The translations under genes were made by a program, and so were the position numbers. A stretch of 64,000 nt of DNA from Butyrivibrio fibrisolvens (GTDB taxonomy: Bacteria; Bacillota; Clostridia; Lachnospirales; Lachnospiraceae), in assembly GCF_037113525.1 (NCBI RefSeq), contig NZ_CP146963.1, positions 2,666,001 to 2,730,000 of the forward strand, written 5' to 3'. Positions 51,210-60,738 of this stretch are shown here, in pieces (the first letter of the stretch is position 1; every line of letters begins with the position of its first letter). Under the pieces are notes generated by a model. The model saw only the letters and a program-made list of their open reading frames with translations, was not told where the DNA came from and ran no database searches.

Positions 51210-52877
51210 TTATTCTGCATAGAATGCATCAAGATACTTCTGATAGATTGAAAGGTACTCTTCAAGTCCATAAGAGTTAAGCTCTTCGATATAAGCATCC
51301 CAATCAGCATCTGTAAATCCGTTCATGATCCAGTCAGCTTTGTGGCTGTTGATGCACTTTGTAACATCAGCAGAAAGATCAGAAAGCTTCTTGGTATCAG
51401 CTTCAGACATGAATACGTTAGGATATACATACTTAGTGTTCATATCAGGTGTGTAGATATCCTTGATCCAGTCAAGTCTGTACTGAGCATCATCAGGACA
51501 TGTTACATATACACCATAATACTCATCAAGGATTGCAAGAGGTCCGCCAACGCACTCAGCTTCTCTTACTTCTACAGGAGATGCATCACCAAGAGGTGCG
51601 TGCTTGAGCATCTGCTCGCCATTGTCGTTAGTTCCAAGTTCGAAGATATCGAACTCATCTTCTTCACCATAAGTACCCCAGTTGTTCTGTGGAGACTGGA
51701 ATGGATCATACATAAGATCAAGCCAAGCACATACAAGTGCAGGATTCTTAGCAACGGATGTAACTACGCATCTGCCTCTGTCAAAACCACTTGTGAATGA
51801 ACCGTTCTGAGGAGTGATGTTTCTGGTATCAGCTGTAAGAGCCGGAAGTGGTACCCAGTCTTCAAGGTTGTCGATATTAGCAACGTCCCAGCTAAAGCAT
51901 ACACCGTATCTTCCGGATTTACCCTTAGATACATATGTTGACCATTCCTGAGTGAATGCTTCTGAATCGATAAGGCCTTCATCATATAACTTATGAAGCC
52001 ATGCAATACCATCTTTGTAACCCATCTGTGTTGATGAGCAGATTACTTTAAGATCATCTGTAACTGCAATGTGACGGCCTCTATCGGCATCACCATAGCC
52101 TTCGCCAAAACCATTGATAAGGATTGCAGGATCCTGGTCACCATCATTAACGATACAAGACATAGGAATGATGCTTCCGTCAATGTTAAATTCCTTCTGA
52201 ATAGCATCTGCATTGTCTCTGAATGCGATAAGTACCTGTTCGAACTCGTCTACTGTTGTAGGCATCTCAAGTCCAAGGAAATCAAGCCACTTTTTGTTGA
52301 TAAAGCTCATATCACCAACAGTCTGGATAGCTGTCTTCTCAGATCCAAGCTGCTCGATCCATGGAAGTGCCCAGATATGACCGTTCTCATCTTCGCACAT
52401 AGCGCGGTACTCAGGATACTTATCAAATACAGCCTTAAGGTTAGGCATGTAAGCATCGATATAGTCCTCTAAGGATATGATAGCCCCCTGCTTAGCATAC
52501 TTAAGAAGGTCACTGTCACTAAAACCTGCTGAGAATACGAAATCTGTAAGAGTCTTAACATTGGACATCTCAAGTGTGATCTTATCGCCCCACTGATCAG
52601 ACTGAATTGCTGTCCACTGAATCTCTACATTGGTCTGCTCCTGAAGACGCTTGAAAATAGTTCTGTTGTTAGGATCAGACTCTGTGTTTGCAGGATAGCT
52701 GATAGTACCTGTAAGTGTAGTCTTCTCGGCAAGTGGGAATGTAAGCTCAGAAGCATCAACCTGCTGGAACTCTCCTCCACCTACCTGCGCACCGGATTTG
52801 CCGCATGCGCTGGCGCCAAATGCCATACACATAGTCAGCGCCGTAGCAATAACTCTTTTTGCATTACTCTTTCTCAT
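51210..52877 (-). CDS. Sugar-binding lipoprotein of ABC transporter (LplA-like)
   Basis: The 555-residue protein has a lipoprotein signal with lipobox ASAC (Cys25), then a family 1 solute-binding fold: TLTGTISYPANTESDPNNRTIFKRL, EDYIDAYMPNLKAVFDKYPEY, DENGHIWALPWIEQLG, SFINKKWLDFLGLEMPTTVDEFEQVL. It is the binding component for the two permeases encoded just upstream. From the GH32 and fructokinase genes downstream it should capture sucrose or short fructans. It ends with YQKYLDAFYAE. No ATPase gene is present, as usual for this class, which shares an MsmK-type ATPase. Confidence 0.92.
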   Translation of the reverse strand: MRKSNAKRVIATALTMCMAFGASACGKSGAQVGGGEFQQVDASELTFPLAEKTTLTGTISYPANTESDPNNRTIFKRLQEQTNVEIQWTAIQSDQWGDKITLEMSNVKTLTDFVFSAGFSDSDLLKYAKQGAIISLEDYIDAYMPNLKAVFDKYPEYRAMCEDENGHIWALPWIEQLGSEKTAIQTVGDMSFINKKWLDFLGLEMPTTVDEFEQVLIAFRDNADAIQKEFNIDGSIIPMSCIVNDGDQDPAILINGFGEGYGDADRGRHIAVTDDLKVICSSTQMGYKDGIAWLHKLYDEGLIDSEAFTQEWSTYVSKGKSGRYGVCFSWDVANIDNLEDWVPLPALTADTRNITPQNGSFTSGFDRGRCVVTSVAKNPALVCAWLDLMYDPFQSPQNNWGTYGEEDEFDIFELGTNDNGEQMLKHAPLGDASPVEVREAECVGGPLAILDEYYGVYVTCPDDAQYRLDWIKDIYTPDMNTKYVYPNVFMSEADTKKLSDLSADVTKCINSHKADWIMNGFTDADWDAYIEELNSYGLEEYLSIYQKYLDAFYAE

Positions 52878-52898
52878 TTTCCCTCTCCTTTTTTGCTA

Positions 52899-53819
52899 TT
52901 ATCCTTTTACTGCACCTGCCATGATTCCGTTTTCAAAATACTTCTGGAAGAACGGGTACATGACAATAAGTGGCAGACTGGAAACAATAATTGTTGAGTA
53001 CTTTAGAAGCTCAGCGAGCTGTGCTCTTGCTGCAGTACTCTGCATATCTGAGATCATTCCCGATTCAGGCTGGTTCTGAATGAGAATAGATCTAAGTACA
53101 AGCTGAAGTGGCTGCTTAGCAGCGTCATTGATATAGATCATGGCATCGAAATAGCTGTTCCACATTCCTACAAACTGCCAAAGGGCAAGTGTTGCAATGA
53201 TCGGCACACATACAGGAAGGAGTATCTTGAAGAAGTATGTAAGATCAGATGCTCCATCAACTTCTGCAGCCTCTCTAAGTTCTGCAGGCACGTTCTGGAA
53301 ATATGTTCTTGCTACTATCATGTTCCATACATTGAATGATCCGGGAAGTATAACAGCCCACATAGTATCAAGAAGTCCAAGATCACTTATAAGAAGGTAT
53401 GTAGGAATAAGACCTCCACCAAAAAACATAGTTATGATGAAAATAGTATTGAAGAACTTTTTTCCCACAAAATCAGGTCTTGACATAGGATATGCCGCAA
53501 GCAGTGTTATGAATACAGACAGCGCTGAAAACAGTACAGAATAAATAACTGCATTCTTAAAACCTACCCAGATCTGGTTATTGCTCAATACTCTTTCATA
53601 TGCTGTCAGAGTCCACTTGTCGAACTCAAAGGTTATACCCTTGTTCTGAAGGGTTATAGGATCCATAAAGGATGCTACGATTATGTATATGATAGGAAGG
53701 ATTATCGCTACAAGGAAAAGTGCAAGCAGGGCATATCCTGTTATAAGTAAAGACTTATCTGCGCCTGAATATCTTGCAAATTCGCTTTTCTTTTTAAGCT
53801 GTGCTCTTACTGTGCTCAT
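52899..53819 (-). CDS. Carbohydrate ABC permease (LplC-type)
   Basis: The protein is 306 residues from the ATG at 53819, preceded by AAGGGG; this start is one base after the stop of the previous gene. It has six membrane helices and the permease ATPase-contact loop EAAEVDGASDLTYFFKILLPVC. The C-terminus KYFENGIMAGAVKG is typical of the second permease of LplBC-type systems. It pairs with the permease encoded upstream. Confidence 0.93.
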   Translation of the reverse strand: MSTVRAQLKKKSEFARYSGADKSLLITGYALLALFLVAIILPIIYIIVASFMDPITLQNKGITFEFDKWTLTAYERVLSNNQIWVGFKNAVIYSVLFSALSVFITLLAAYPMSRPDFVGKKFFNTIFIITMFFGGGLIPTYLLISDLGLLDTMWAVILPGSFNVWNMIVARTYFQNVPAELREAAEVDGASDLTYFFKILLPVCVPIIATLALWQFVGMWNSYFDAMIYINDAAKQPLQLVLRSILIQNQPESGMISDMQSTAARAQLAELLKYSTIIVSSLPLIVMYPFFQKYFENGIMAGAVKG

Positions 53820-53820
53820 A

Positions 53821-54738
53821 TTAGATTCCCCTTCCTTCATTCATCTTCTTAACAACCTGATTCATTGAAATAAGAAGAATAATATTTATTACAGTATTGA
53901 AAAGACCTACTGCAGTAGAAAAACCATAATCTCCGTCAAGAAGACCTTTCTTATATACATATGTAGAAATAATCTCAGATGAAGCAAGGTTAAGATCAGT
54001 CTGAAGAGCATAAGCCTTCTCAAATCCGATACTCATGATATTACCAACGCTCATGATGAACTGGATAAGAACTATATCCTTAATGGCAGGCCACTCAACA
54101 ACCTTGATCTGCTGAAGGATATTGGCACCGTCTATCTTGGCAGCCTCTCTAAGATCCTGACTTGCATTGGAAAGTGCTGCTGTGTACATGATGGATGCCC
54201 ATCCTGCTCCCTGCCAGATACCACTTGCAATGTAAATAGTTCTGAATGCTTCAGGCATTGTCATGAAGTTAATGCTTGAATGGAAGAACAGATTCACAGG
54301 ACCTGTTATTGACAGAAGTATACGAACGATACCGCACAGTACGATAACTGATACGAAGTTAGGCATATACAGAACAAGCTGTATGTTCTTCTTCATCCTG
54401 ACACTCGTGATCCTGTTAAGAAGAAGTGCAAGTATAATAGGAACCGGGAATCCCCATAAAAGTCCATACACACTTAGTTTTAATGTATTGATCAGATATG
54501 TCATAAAATCGGGGGATGATAAGAATCTGTTAAAATGAGCAAATCCAACCCACTCACTTCCCCATATACCTCTAAATGGGTTATATTCCGTAAAGGCAAT
54601 CATGATTCCGCCCATAGGAATATATTTGAAGATGATAGTCAGTACAAAGGCCGGCATCATAAAAAATACATATAACTGCCAATGGCGCTTTATATAATTT
54701 AGCTTGCTACGAAAATCAACTGCTACTTTTTCTTTCAT
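53821..54738 (-). CDS. Carbohydrate ABC permease (LplB-type)
   Basis: The 305-residue protein has six membrane helices. It carries the contact loop EAAKIDGANILQQIKVVEWPAI and the N-terminal segment FMMPAFVLTIIFKYIPMGGIMIAF-like pattern of LplB permeases. It is the first gene of the five-gene leftward operon: permease, permease, binding protein, GH32, fructokinase. GGGAGGTTGT lies before the ATG. Upstream are a promoter and two LacI-type operators. Confidence 0.93.
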   Translation of the reverse strand: MKEKVAVDFRSKLNYIKRHWQLYVFFMMPAFVLTIIFKYIPMGGIMIAFTEYNPFRGIWGSEWVGFAHFNRFLSSPDFMTYLINTLKLSVYGLLWGFPVPIILALLLNRITSVRMKKNIQLVLYMPNFVSVIVLCGIVRILLSITGPVNLFFHSSINFMTMPEAFRTIYIASGIWQGAGWASIMYTAALSNASQDLREAAKIDGANILQQIKVVEWPAIKDIVLIQFIMSVGNIMSIGFEKAYALQTDLNLASSEIISTYVYKKGLLDGDYGFSTAVGLFNTVINIILLISMNQVVKKMNEGRGI

Positions 54739-54850
54739 ACAACCTCCCTAATAGCAATTACCCAGGTATCATAGAATTACTTTTGATAAGCAATATCCTG
54801 GTCAGATTATTTTATACAAGATAAAATACCGGATCTGCCGATCTGTCTAT

Positions 54851-54919
54851 GAAACGTTTTTTACGTGAAACGTTTTTTGATGTAATTATGGTATACTCCA
54901 TTTGTGTTATACACGTCAA
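54851..54919 (-). promoter_or_regulatory. Promoter and twin LacI operators of the fructan operon
   Basis: On the - strand TTGACG (54919-54914) and TATACC (54895-54890), 18 bases apart, form a good promoter. Downstream of it lie two half-palindromic operator copies, GAAACGTTTT at 54851-54860 and GAAACGTTTT at 54867-54876, 16 bases apart. They match the full palindrome GAAACGTTTC near the LacI gene. Binding here would block transcription just after the start. The rest of the 443-base gap between the operon and the LacI gene holds the features at 54998 and no others seen. Confidence 0.8.
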
Positions 54920-54997
54920 TAGTTTTCGCCAAATGGTTGTTAATTTTGTCGCTTTTGTAGATTATAAAATGTAAATTTTGTAAAAAAAGACAACTAC

Positions 54998-55043
54998 GAA
55001 ACGTTTCATGAAATTTGTAATTCATTTCATTATATGCTATATT
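54998..55043 (+). promoter_or_regulatory. LacI-gene promoter with perfect operator
   Basis: The perfect palindrome GAAACGTTTC at 54998-55007 lies directly upstream of TTGTAA (55015-55020) and TATATT (55038-55043), spaced by 17 bases. This is a likely promoter of the LacI gene, probably self-controlled. The operator sequence also fits the generic LacI/CcpA-type motif. Confidence 0.7.
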
Positions 55044-55181
55044 ATTTCATGAACCATAATAAACAAAGATATATTTACCCCATTCAAACAATCATCTAGT
55101 ATAACTATCAAGCCCAGTAATTGTGCGGGATCTGTGCACCTGACATTAGATCGCCGCCACTAAACAGGCTCGGAGGATTTC

Positions 55182-56168
55182 ATGAACAAAAAGAGAAATA
55201 TACCTACTATAAAAGATGTCGCCAAAGAAGCCGGTGTATCACTTGGAACAGTATCCAAGGTCATAAACGGTAAGCCAACAGGTGAAGAATATGTAAGGAA
55301 AGTCAATGCAGCCATCAAAAAGCTCGACTATCATGTAAACAGTTATGCGCAAGGACTTAAGGCCAGCAAGACTTATACTGTAGCGGTCCTTCTTCCAAAC
55401 ACCTATACTCCATTTTTCGGTGACCTGGCACATTATATTAATATCGAACTTCAAAAACGTAATTACAGGATGCTTCTAAGCTGTTCTGACTATGACAGAA
55501 GCCATGAACAAGACTATATAGATATGGTCCTTCAGAATAAGGTAGACGGGATCATAGCACTTACTTATAATCCGAATCTTCAGATACCGGATGATGTTCC
55601 TTTTGTATCTATCGATAGAATCATAGCTCCAAACATCCCATGCGTAGCCAGTGACAACTTCGCCGGTGGTCACCTTGCTGCCGAGATGCTGGCAAGTAAA
55701 GGGTGCAAAAAACTGGCCTTCCTGCGAAAAGGCTCAAATCTTGATAATGAGCCTAATAAAAGAAGGGGCGGCTTTGAAAACGGCTGTATGTTAAAGGGGC
55801 TCGAATATGAGATGAAGATAATAGACGATGCAGACAGTGACGAGGAATTCCTCAAATTCTTAAAGAGTCATATTCATAATGGTAAGCTTGATTTTGATGG
55901 TATGTTCTGCGTTACAGATGCTATAGTTTATGATGTTGTAAAATTCCTAAAGGGGCTTGATATCAGGGTCCCGGAAGATGTGCAGATCATTGGTTTTGAC
56001 GGTGTCAGGATTCATGGCAACAAGGACTACACCTGCTCTTCTATAGCTCAGCCCACTGACAAGATCGCAGAGATGTGCGTAGAACTGTTATTACAGGACA
56101 GTATGAGCATCAAGCCTCCGCTTGTATGCCTTCCCGTAAGCTTCGTTGAGGGCGGTACTACCAAATAA
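55182..56168 (+). CDS. LacI-family transcriptional repressor
   Basis: The protein is 328 residues. The N-terminal helix-turn-helix TIKDVAKEAGVSLGTVSKVI and hinge region (about 5-60) precede a periplasmic-binding-like ligand domain (about 60-328: YTVAVLLPNTYTPFFGDLAHYI, DGIIALTYNP, VASDNFAGGHLAAEML, FDGMFCVTDAIVYDVVKFL, DVQIIGFDGVRI). It is divergent from the fructan operon and should release its GAAACGTTTC sites when a sugar is bound. The hairpin element copy C starts about 11 bases after its stop and may end its transcript. Confidence 0.93.
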   Translation: MNKKRNIPTIKDVAKEAGVSLGTVSKVINGKPTGEEYVRKVNAAIKKLDYHVNSYAQGLKASKTYTVAVLLPNTYTPFFGDLAHYINIELQKRNYRMLLSCSDYDRSHEQDYIDMVLQNKVDGIIALTYNPNLQIPDDVPFVSIDRIIAPNIPCVASDNFAGGHLAAEMLASKGCKKLAFLRKGSNLDNEPNKRRGGFENGCMLKGLEYEMKIIDDADSDEEFLKFLKSHIHNGKLDFDGMFCVTDAIVYDVVKFLKGLDIRVPEDVQIIGFDGVRIHGNKDYTCSSIAQPTDKIAEMCVELLLQDSMSIKPPLVCLPVSFVEGGTTK

Positions 56169-56178
56169 CTCAAAGCCG

Positions 56179-56459
56179 CGCTAGTAAAATAAGTGCCACT
56201 CCTTGAGGGGGTGCTGATACAGTAAGTTTATAAAGCATTTTCGCGTCTTGAAGGTGTTATAAATTCAGGGCATGATATCTGGAGCATTATATTCTAGGGG
56301 CCGAAACTCGCTTCGCTCAAACATGCGGCCCCTATGCAGAATATAATACTCCATCTATCATACTCCTGAATTTTATAACACCTTCAAAAGAACGCGAAAA
56401 TGCTTTATAAACTTCCTGCATCGGCGCCCCCTCAAGGAGTGGCACTTATTTTACTAGCA
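56179..56459 (+). repeat. Long structured hairpin element, copy C
   Basis: About 281 bases form one hairpin with very few mismatches: CTAGTAAAATAAGTGCCACT and CCTTGAGGGGG at the base, AGTTTATAAAGCATTTTCGCG next, then the conserved AATTCAGGGCATGATATCTGG and CCATCTATCATACTCCTGAA. Stem AGCATTATATTCT/AGAATATAATACT, apical AGGGGCCG/CGGCCCCT and loop AAACTCGCTTCGCTCAAACA follow. It lies between convergent genes (LacI ending 56168 and a small membrane gene ending 56615). The remaining bases 56460-56614 show nothing else. Confidence 0.9.
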
Positions 56460-56614
56460 GAAAGTATTTGCTCAAATATCATTTATTTGGGCTTATCACT
56501 TGGACGGCGCAGTATCACCAAGCGTGAAGTTTGAATCAATGTAGCAATACGCTAATGATCAGTCAGTAGGGCTAATGGATTGTAAGTATAACTGAAGGTT
56601 AATCAGAAGATTTA

Positions 56615-57067
56615 TCAGTGGAATAATAAGTAATCAAACGCAAAAGATACGATGATGACGCCTAATATTATGAGAAGCAAAGCGCTTTTATAACCTAGTA
56701 TTGCAAAATATCTTTTAAAGGCCGGATTTACTGCTTCTTCTTTTTTCTTGCCGTTAGTAAGGAACATGCCTGCAAGGATGAAAGTTAGAAGACCAATTAC
56801 AATAAAGCCGGCATTTCTTGATGCCTCAAACGCGATAATAATATCTCCGGTTCCTATTAACAAGCCGATTATAAAGAAAACTATTTTAAATAATAATCCT
56901 ATTACTCCCCCTATTAATGGAGCATGTATTACGTCTCCAACTAATAGCAGTACTTTTCTCGCATTGCCATTGCTATTTATGTCATTTGTATCATTTACAT
57001 TAGTATCGTTATTATCCATATTACTATAGCAATCACTATTCCAATTATTATCATCTGTATATTTCAT
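56615..57067 (-). CDS. Small membrane protein, Asn-rich N-terminus, unknown function
   Basis: The 150-residue protein starts with a soluble Asn/Asp-rich tract of about 35 residues (NDTNVNDTNDINSNGNA). Three or four membrane helices follow: GGVIGLLFKIVFFIIGLLIG, AGFIVIGLLTFILAGMFL, SALLLIILGVIIVSFAFDYL. No motif is recognised. It is a single-gene unit; GAGGGT lies just before the ATG. The asparagine codons (AAT/AAC runs) make the 5' end very AT-rich. It might be part of a larger uncharacterised membrane family of Clostridia. Confidence 0.7.
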   Translation of the reverse strand: MKYTDDNNWNSDCYSNMDNNDTNVNDTNDINSNGNARKVLLLVGDVIHAPLIGGVIGLLFKIVFFIIGLLIGTGDIIIAFEASRNAGFIVIGLLTFILAGMFLTNGKKKEEAVNPAFKRYFAILGYKSALLLIILGVIIVSFAFDYLLFH

Positions 57068-57264
57068 GCCAGACCCTCAAAAAGTTTGATTATCCTTTAT
57101 TTGATTACCCTTTTATTCATCTTCCGGCAGGTATTCACTGCCGAACTCATAGATTTCATCAGTAAGGCCTATTTCCTGCCTTCTTTCTTCAAGCTTTTCT
57201 TCATACACTAATATCTTATCATTACCATTTTGAGAAATAAGTTACTTCATAATTATACAAGTAA

Positions 57265-57304
57265 TAAAAAAAGCGGCAATAGCGAATTTGATCGCTACTG
57301 CCGC
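57265..57304 (-). terminator. Terminator of the chemoreceptor gene
   Basis: On the - strand GCGGCAGTAGCGA pairs with TCGCTATTGCCGC around TCAAAT, and TTTTTTTATT follows. It begins 9 bases after the stop at 57313. The gap 57068-57264 shows no gene. Confidence 0.85.
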
Positions 57305-57312
57305 AATATTTT

Positions 57313-59340
57313 TTATCCTATTACAAATTTCTTGACATAGCCTTCGATAGAGTTGGCTGATTCTGTAACAGTACTTGCACTTTCATCAACGCCTTTACTG
57401 CTTTCTGATACTGCCTGAGCGCTTTCTGCAAGATTCTCAGCTGTTGCACTTACTTCCTGTGTACTAGCTGACTGCTCCTCCGAAATTGCTGCCATTGACG
57501 TAGCTATGGTATCAACCTTGCCGATCTTATCGATCATCTCATTTACAGTAGCGCTTGTCTCATCAAGGCTCTGGAATATCTCCGCAAATGTGTTACCGGC
57601 TTTGGATACAGCCTCAACATTAGTATCGATTTCCTGCATATTGATCTGAGACTTCTCTGACAATGAATTGATCTGCTGAGTGATCTCCTCAAGTATCTTA
57701 GCGATCTGCGTTGTAGAATCAGCAGAATCTGTAGCAAGGCTACCAATCTCTGTAGCAACAACAGCAAATCCCTTGCCGGCCTCTCCTGCACGTGCAGCTT
57801 CTATGGAAGCATTAAGTGACAATAGATTGGTCTGTTCTGCAATTGATGTGATCATCTCAATAATAGAATTGATCTTCTGTGCAGAATCTCTTACTACTTC
57901 TACTACCTCATTCATATCTGTCATGGAAGCTGAGATATTACTCATACCCTTCTGAACAGCTTCCATATCTTCTTTACCATTCTTAGCTTTTTCTACAAGG
58001 TCGGTAACAGTACCATTGGCAGCCTGCCCCTTCTCTGTAAGATCTGATACTTCTGTTGCAAGCTCTGTTGCATTATTGGCAAGTTCTGTAACAGCATCAG
58101 CCATGCCGCTCATGGCATCCTTGATCTGCTGCATACCGTGAGCCTGTTCAGTGGCTTCATTGGTGAGCTTATAAGATGCATCTTTACTGGAAGATGCTTC
58201 GCCTGCGAGTTTGTTAACCTCATTTTGAATATCTCCGAGTGTATTTCTCATATTAACGACAAATTCACTCATGTCATTGTTCATCTTACCAATCTCGTCA
58301 TTGCCACCTGTCTTAATATCAACTCTAAAGTCGCCCTCTGCGATCTTGGCAATATCACCTGTAAGTCTCTTAACAGGCTTTGCAACTATAGAATTGATAA
58401 GAGTGAACATTATAGCTGCGATTCCCAATATAACTACAACAGCAACTGCAGCAACAAGATATATGAATTTATTGAGCTCTGCAAATACATCAGATTCTAA
58501 CACAGAAGATATAAGTGACCAGGAAGTGCCAGGTACCTTGGAAACAACAACACCATATGTATCACCAGTATATGATTTTATCAATGTAAATTCTTCAGAA
58601 CCTGTCTGAGCATATTCATAAGCCTGTGTCAGGAAGGTATCGTCTGAATGCTCAGTTACACTGGTTCCATTAAAATCTGAAGTGAAGTATGAAATTATCA
58701 TATCGCCGTCAAGCATCATACTTCCGCCTGTTTCAAGCGGCTTATATTCACTAACTTGAGTTGCTATACTGCTTATAAGCATGTCTACAGCCAATACACC
58801 TTCTCTCCCATCTGCAAGCGTAACTTTTCTAGACAGAACCACTGCCATCTGACCTGTTGTAAGATCCAGTGAAGGTGTTCCAATCTGAACTGAGTCACTT
58901 GATATACCTCTTTGGTACCAGGCTCTTGTTGTAGGATCATAATCATCTTCCGGAACCCACCCTGATCCGTCTATAAAGGTATCACTTCCTATGGCAAAAT
59001 ATGCATCTGATGCATTCTCATTGTTAGCTATTACTATCTCCATAAAGGCCATGATATCATCATTAGAATCAATATCAGCAACCTGCAACGAATCACCAAC
59101 AGATTCAGCATATTTTACCAGCTCTGTAATCTCTACTCCGATAGAATTGGCATTAGCTCTTGACTCTTCTATAAGTCTGTTGCTAGCCTGAACTGTTATG
59201 ATACTCCTTGCGTTGATCGTAATAAGTGCAATAACTCCTACGATAACAACTGCAATGATCGGTATCACGACCATCATAAGTTTGCCGCTTACGCTTTTAG
59301 TTGGTTTCAAAGAAGCTTTTCCATTAGAATTTGTGCTCAT
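57313..59340 (-). CDS. Methyl-accepting chemotaxis protein (dCache sensor)
   Basis: The protein is 675 residues from the ATG at 59340, preceded by GGAGGATATTGTCT; an upstream TTG adding two residues is less likely. Helix 1 (about 20-45), an extracellular double-Cache-like region (about 50-290: DAYFAIGSDTFIDGSGWVPEDDYDPTTRAWY, VTLADGREGVLAVDMLI), helix 2 (about 292-315), HAMP (about 315-370) and the signalling domain follow. The conserved hairpin tip is SLNASIEAARAGEAGKGFAVVA. It should sense a small external ligand and control CheA. It has no pentapeptide tether at the C-terminus. Confidence 0.94.
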   Translation of the reverse strand: MSTNSNGKASLKPTKSVSGKLMMVVIPIIAVVIVGVIALITINARSIITVQASNRLIEESRANANSIGVEITELVKYAESVGDSLQVADIDSNDDIMAFMEIVIANNENASDAYFAIGSDTFIDGSGWVPEDDYDPTTRAWYQRGISSDSVQIGTPSLDLTTGQMAVVLSRKVTLADGREGVLAVDMLISSIATQVSEYKPLETGGSMMLDGDMIISYFTSDFNGTSVTEHSDDTFLTQAYEYAQTGSEEFTLIKSYTGDTYGVVVSKVPGTSWSLISSVLESDVFAELNKFIYLVAAVAVVVILGIAAIMFTLINSIVAKPVKRLTGDIAKIAEGDFRVDIKTGGNDEIGKMNNDMSEFVVNMRNTLGDIQNEVNKLAGEASSSKDASYKLTNEATEQAHGMQQIKDAMSGMADAVTELANNATELATEVSDLTEKGQAANGTVTDLVEKAKNGKEDMEAVQKGMSNISASMTDMNEVVEVVRDSAQKINSIIEMITSIAEQTNLLSLNASIEAARAGEAGKGFAVVATEIGSLATDSADSTTQIAKILEEITQQINSLSEKSQINMQEIDTNVEAVSKAGNTFAEIFQSLDETSATVNEMIDKIGKVDTIATSMAAISEEQSASTQEVSATAENLAESAQAVSESSKGVDESASTVTESANSIEGYVKKFVIG

Positions 59341-59610
59341 AGACAATATCCTCCAGCATCCAAAGCATTATTATTTAATTGGATTGTTCTGATAATAAAC
59401 CTATGCCAGAATCAAGTGAACAAAGGTAAGAGTGTTCAAAAAGACAACACACTCTCAATAAAACTTATCGACAGCAACAATAAAAAATTTTATGAAAGAA
59501 AATATAATTTGCTAAAAACTCCCCACTTGGACGGATCGGCATCTAAATTCAGCAATATCAAGGGTTATTAATTGTTGAGCACGCACTAATTAAAAAATAA
59601 AGACAAACCA
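59341..59610. other. Gap upstream of the chemoreceptor, no gene seen
   Basis: This AT-rich gap between the chemoreceptor start and the terminator at 59611 should hold the chemoreceptor promoter. I found no confident sigma-A or sigma-28 site. A GCCGATCC at about 59540 on the - strand resembles a sigma-28 -10 but lacks a matching -35. Confidence 0.4.
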
Positions 59611-59694
59611 AAAACAGGTGTACCACTGTAAGTTGCCTCTATATACTGAATCGTTCAGTTAATAGAGCGCATATTGCAGTGATACACCTGTTTT
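59611..59694 (-). terminator. Long terminator hairpin after the DUF805 gene
   Basis: AAAACAGGTGTA-CACTG and CAGTG-TACACCTGTTTT (59611-59628 and 59677-59694) pair, with a smaller inner stem CTGAATCGTTCAG. On the - strand it ends in TTTTTGG. It abuts the stop codon at 59695. Confidence 0.75.
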
Positions 59695-60738
59695 TTATTT
59701 AATTTGATTTTGAAGAAATCTCATCTTCATGCGGTTATAAATGCAGATCATTGCAATAGTAAATGTAAATTTAAAACCTCCGGTAAATAGGAATGACTGC
59801 CACCCCCGGTTAAAACCTTCTATTCCAGTTCCTTCCGCAAAACATTCCAGTCCATTTTTGTATATTTCAAAGAAAAGCCCCCACACATAAGAAATCACCG
59901 AAGGAAGCATGAAAAATACCGGACTTAATTCCTTCTCTTCTTTTATCTTTTTCATAATATACAGAAATAGAATGAAGATTATGACAGTGTAGAATCGCCC
60001 GACTATACTGATCAGAAAATCCTGTATGGATATATGTTTAAAAATGTTGTAATTGTCATACTTCCATGGATAAAACCACAAGAAAAATATATGAAGAGGT
60101 ATTTCTAGTGCAAATTGGTAAATTATAGATATATACGTAAGAATCTGCTTTTTGGTTTTATCAAATATTATAAGCCCCAAAAGAATAGCCACTCCCCAAG
60201 GGTATAAAGCTGTTTGAAATTCATAGGCTCTTCCCATTGGACGTCCAGTGATGAAATCATATATGCTGGAAAAAATGGTAAGAGAAACAGTGACGATAGC
60301 AAGTACCTTCCATATCATCTGCCTGTTTTTTATCTGTGAAGAGACTATCATATCATCAGCTAAGGGCTTTGGGCTTTCGCCATAAGCATTAGAACAAGGC
60401 TCTGAATCAAGCAAAGCAAGATATAAAAACCAGGCGCTGTAAATCTGAATTAACCAAAAGGTGAAGCCTCCCCAGTAACTGCTTGGAATAAATAAAAACA
60501 GACCGATAAAAGGCATTATAGCTATAGTTCCTTTCATTCCGATATCATGTAATCTTCTAACATGGTAAGAAAGCGTGATAATTGAAAATATAAGATTTAT
60601 AAAGATAATGAATCCTGTTCCGGCGCCTTGGAAGACAAAAGACGCTGTTCCCTGTATAAGCCCAAGGATAAGAACTGCTTTGAAGAAATCACTTCGTCTG
60701 ATTCTCCCACTAAAACTTAAAACTTCCGTGTTACTCAT
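59695..60738 (-). CDS. DUF805-domain membrane protein
   Basis: The protein has 347 residues and about nine membrane helices. The N-terminal 125 residues match DUF805: LSFSGRIRRSDFFKAVLILG, FSIITLSYHVRRLHDIGMKG. A second, unrelated membrane region (about 140-345) follows with five or six helices. Function is unknown; DUF805 proteins are small inner-membrane proteins in many bacteria. The protein is longer than the usual stand-alone DUF805 (about 120-150 residues), so this is a fusion with an extra membrane domain. It is a single-gene unit. Confidence 0.85.
   Translation of the reverse strand: MSNTEVLSFSGRIRRSDFFKAVLILGLIQGTASFVFQGAGTGFIIFINLIFSIITLSYHVRRLHDIGMKGTIAIMPFIGLFLFIPSSYWGGFTFWLIQIYSAWFLYLALLDSEPCSNAYGESPKPLADDMIVSSQIKNRQMIWKVLAIVTVSLTIFSSIYDFITGRPMGRAYEFQTALYPWGVAILLGLIIFDKTKKQILTYISIIYQFALEIPLHIFFLWFYPWKYDNYNIFKHISIQDFLISIVGRFYTVIIFILFLYIMKKIKEEKELSPVFFMLPSVISYVWGLFFEIYKNGLECFAEGTGIEGFNRGWQSFLFTGGFKFTFTIAMICIYNRMKMRFLQNQIK

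Noticed and set aside
59530..59560. Sigma-28 promoter for the chemoreceptor
   Set aside because: GCCGATCC on the - strand matches poorly and no TAAA lies 15-16 bases upstream.
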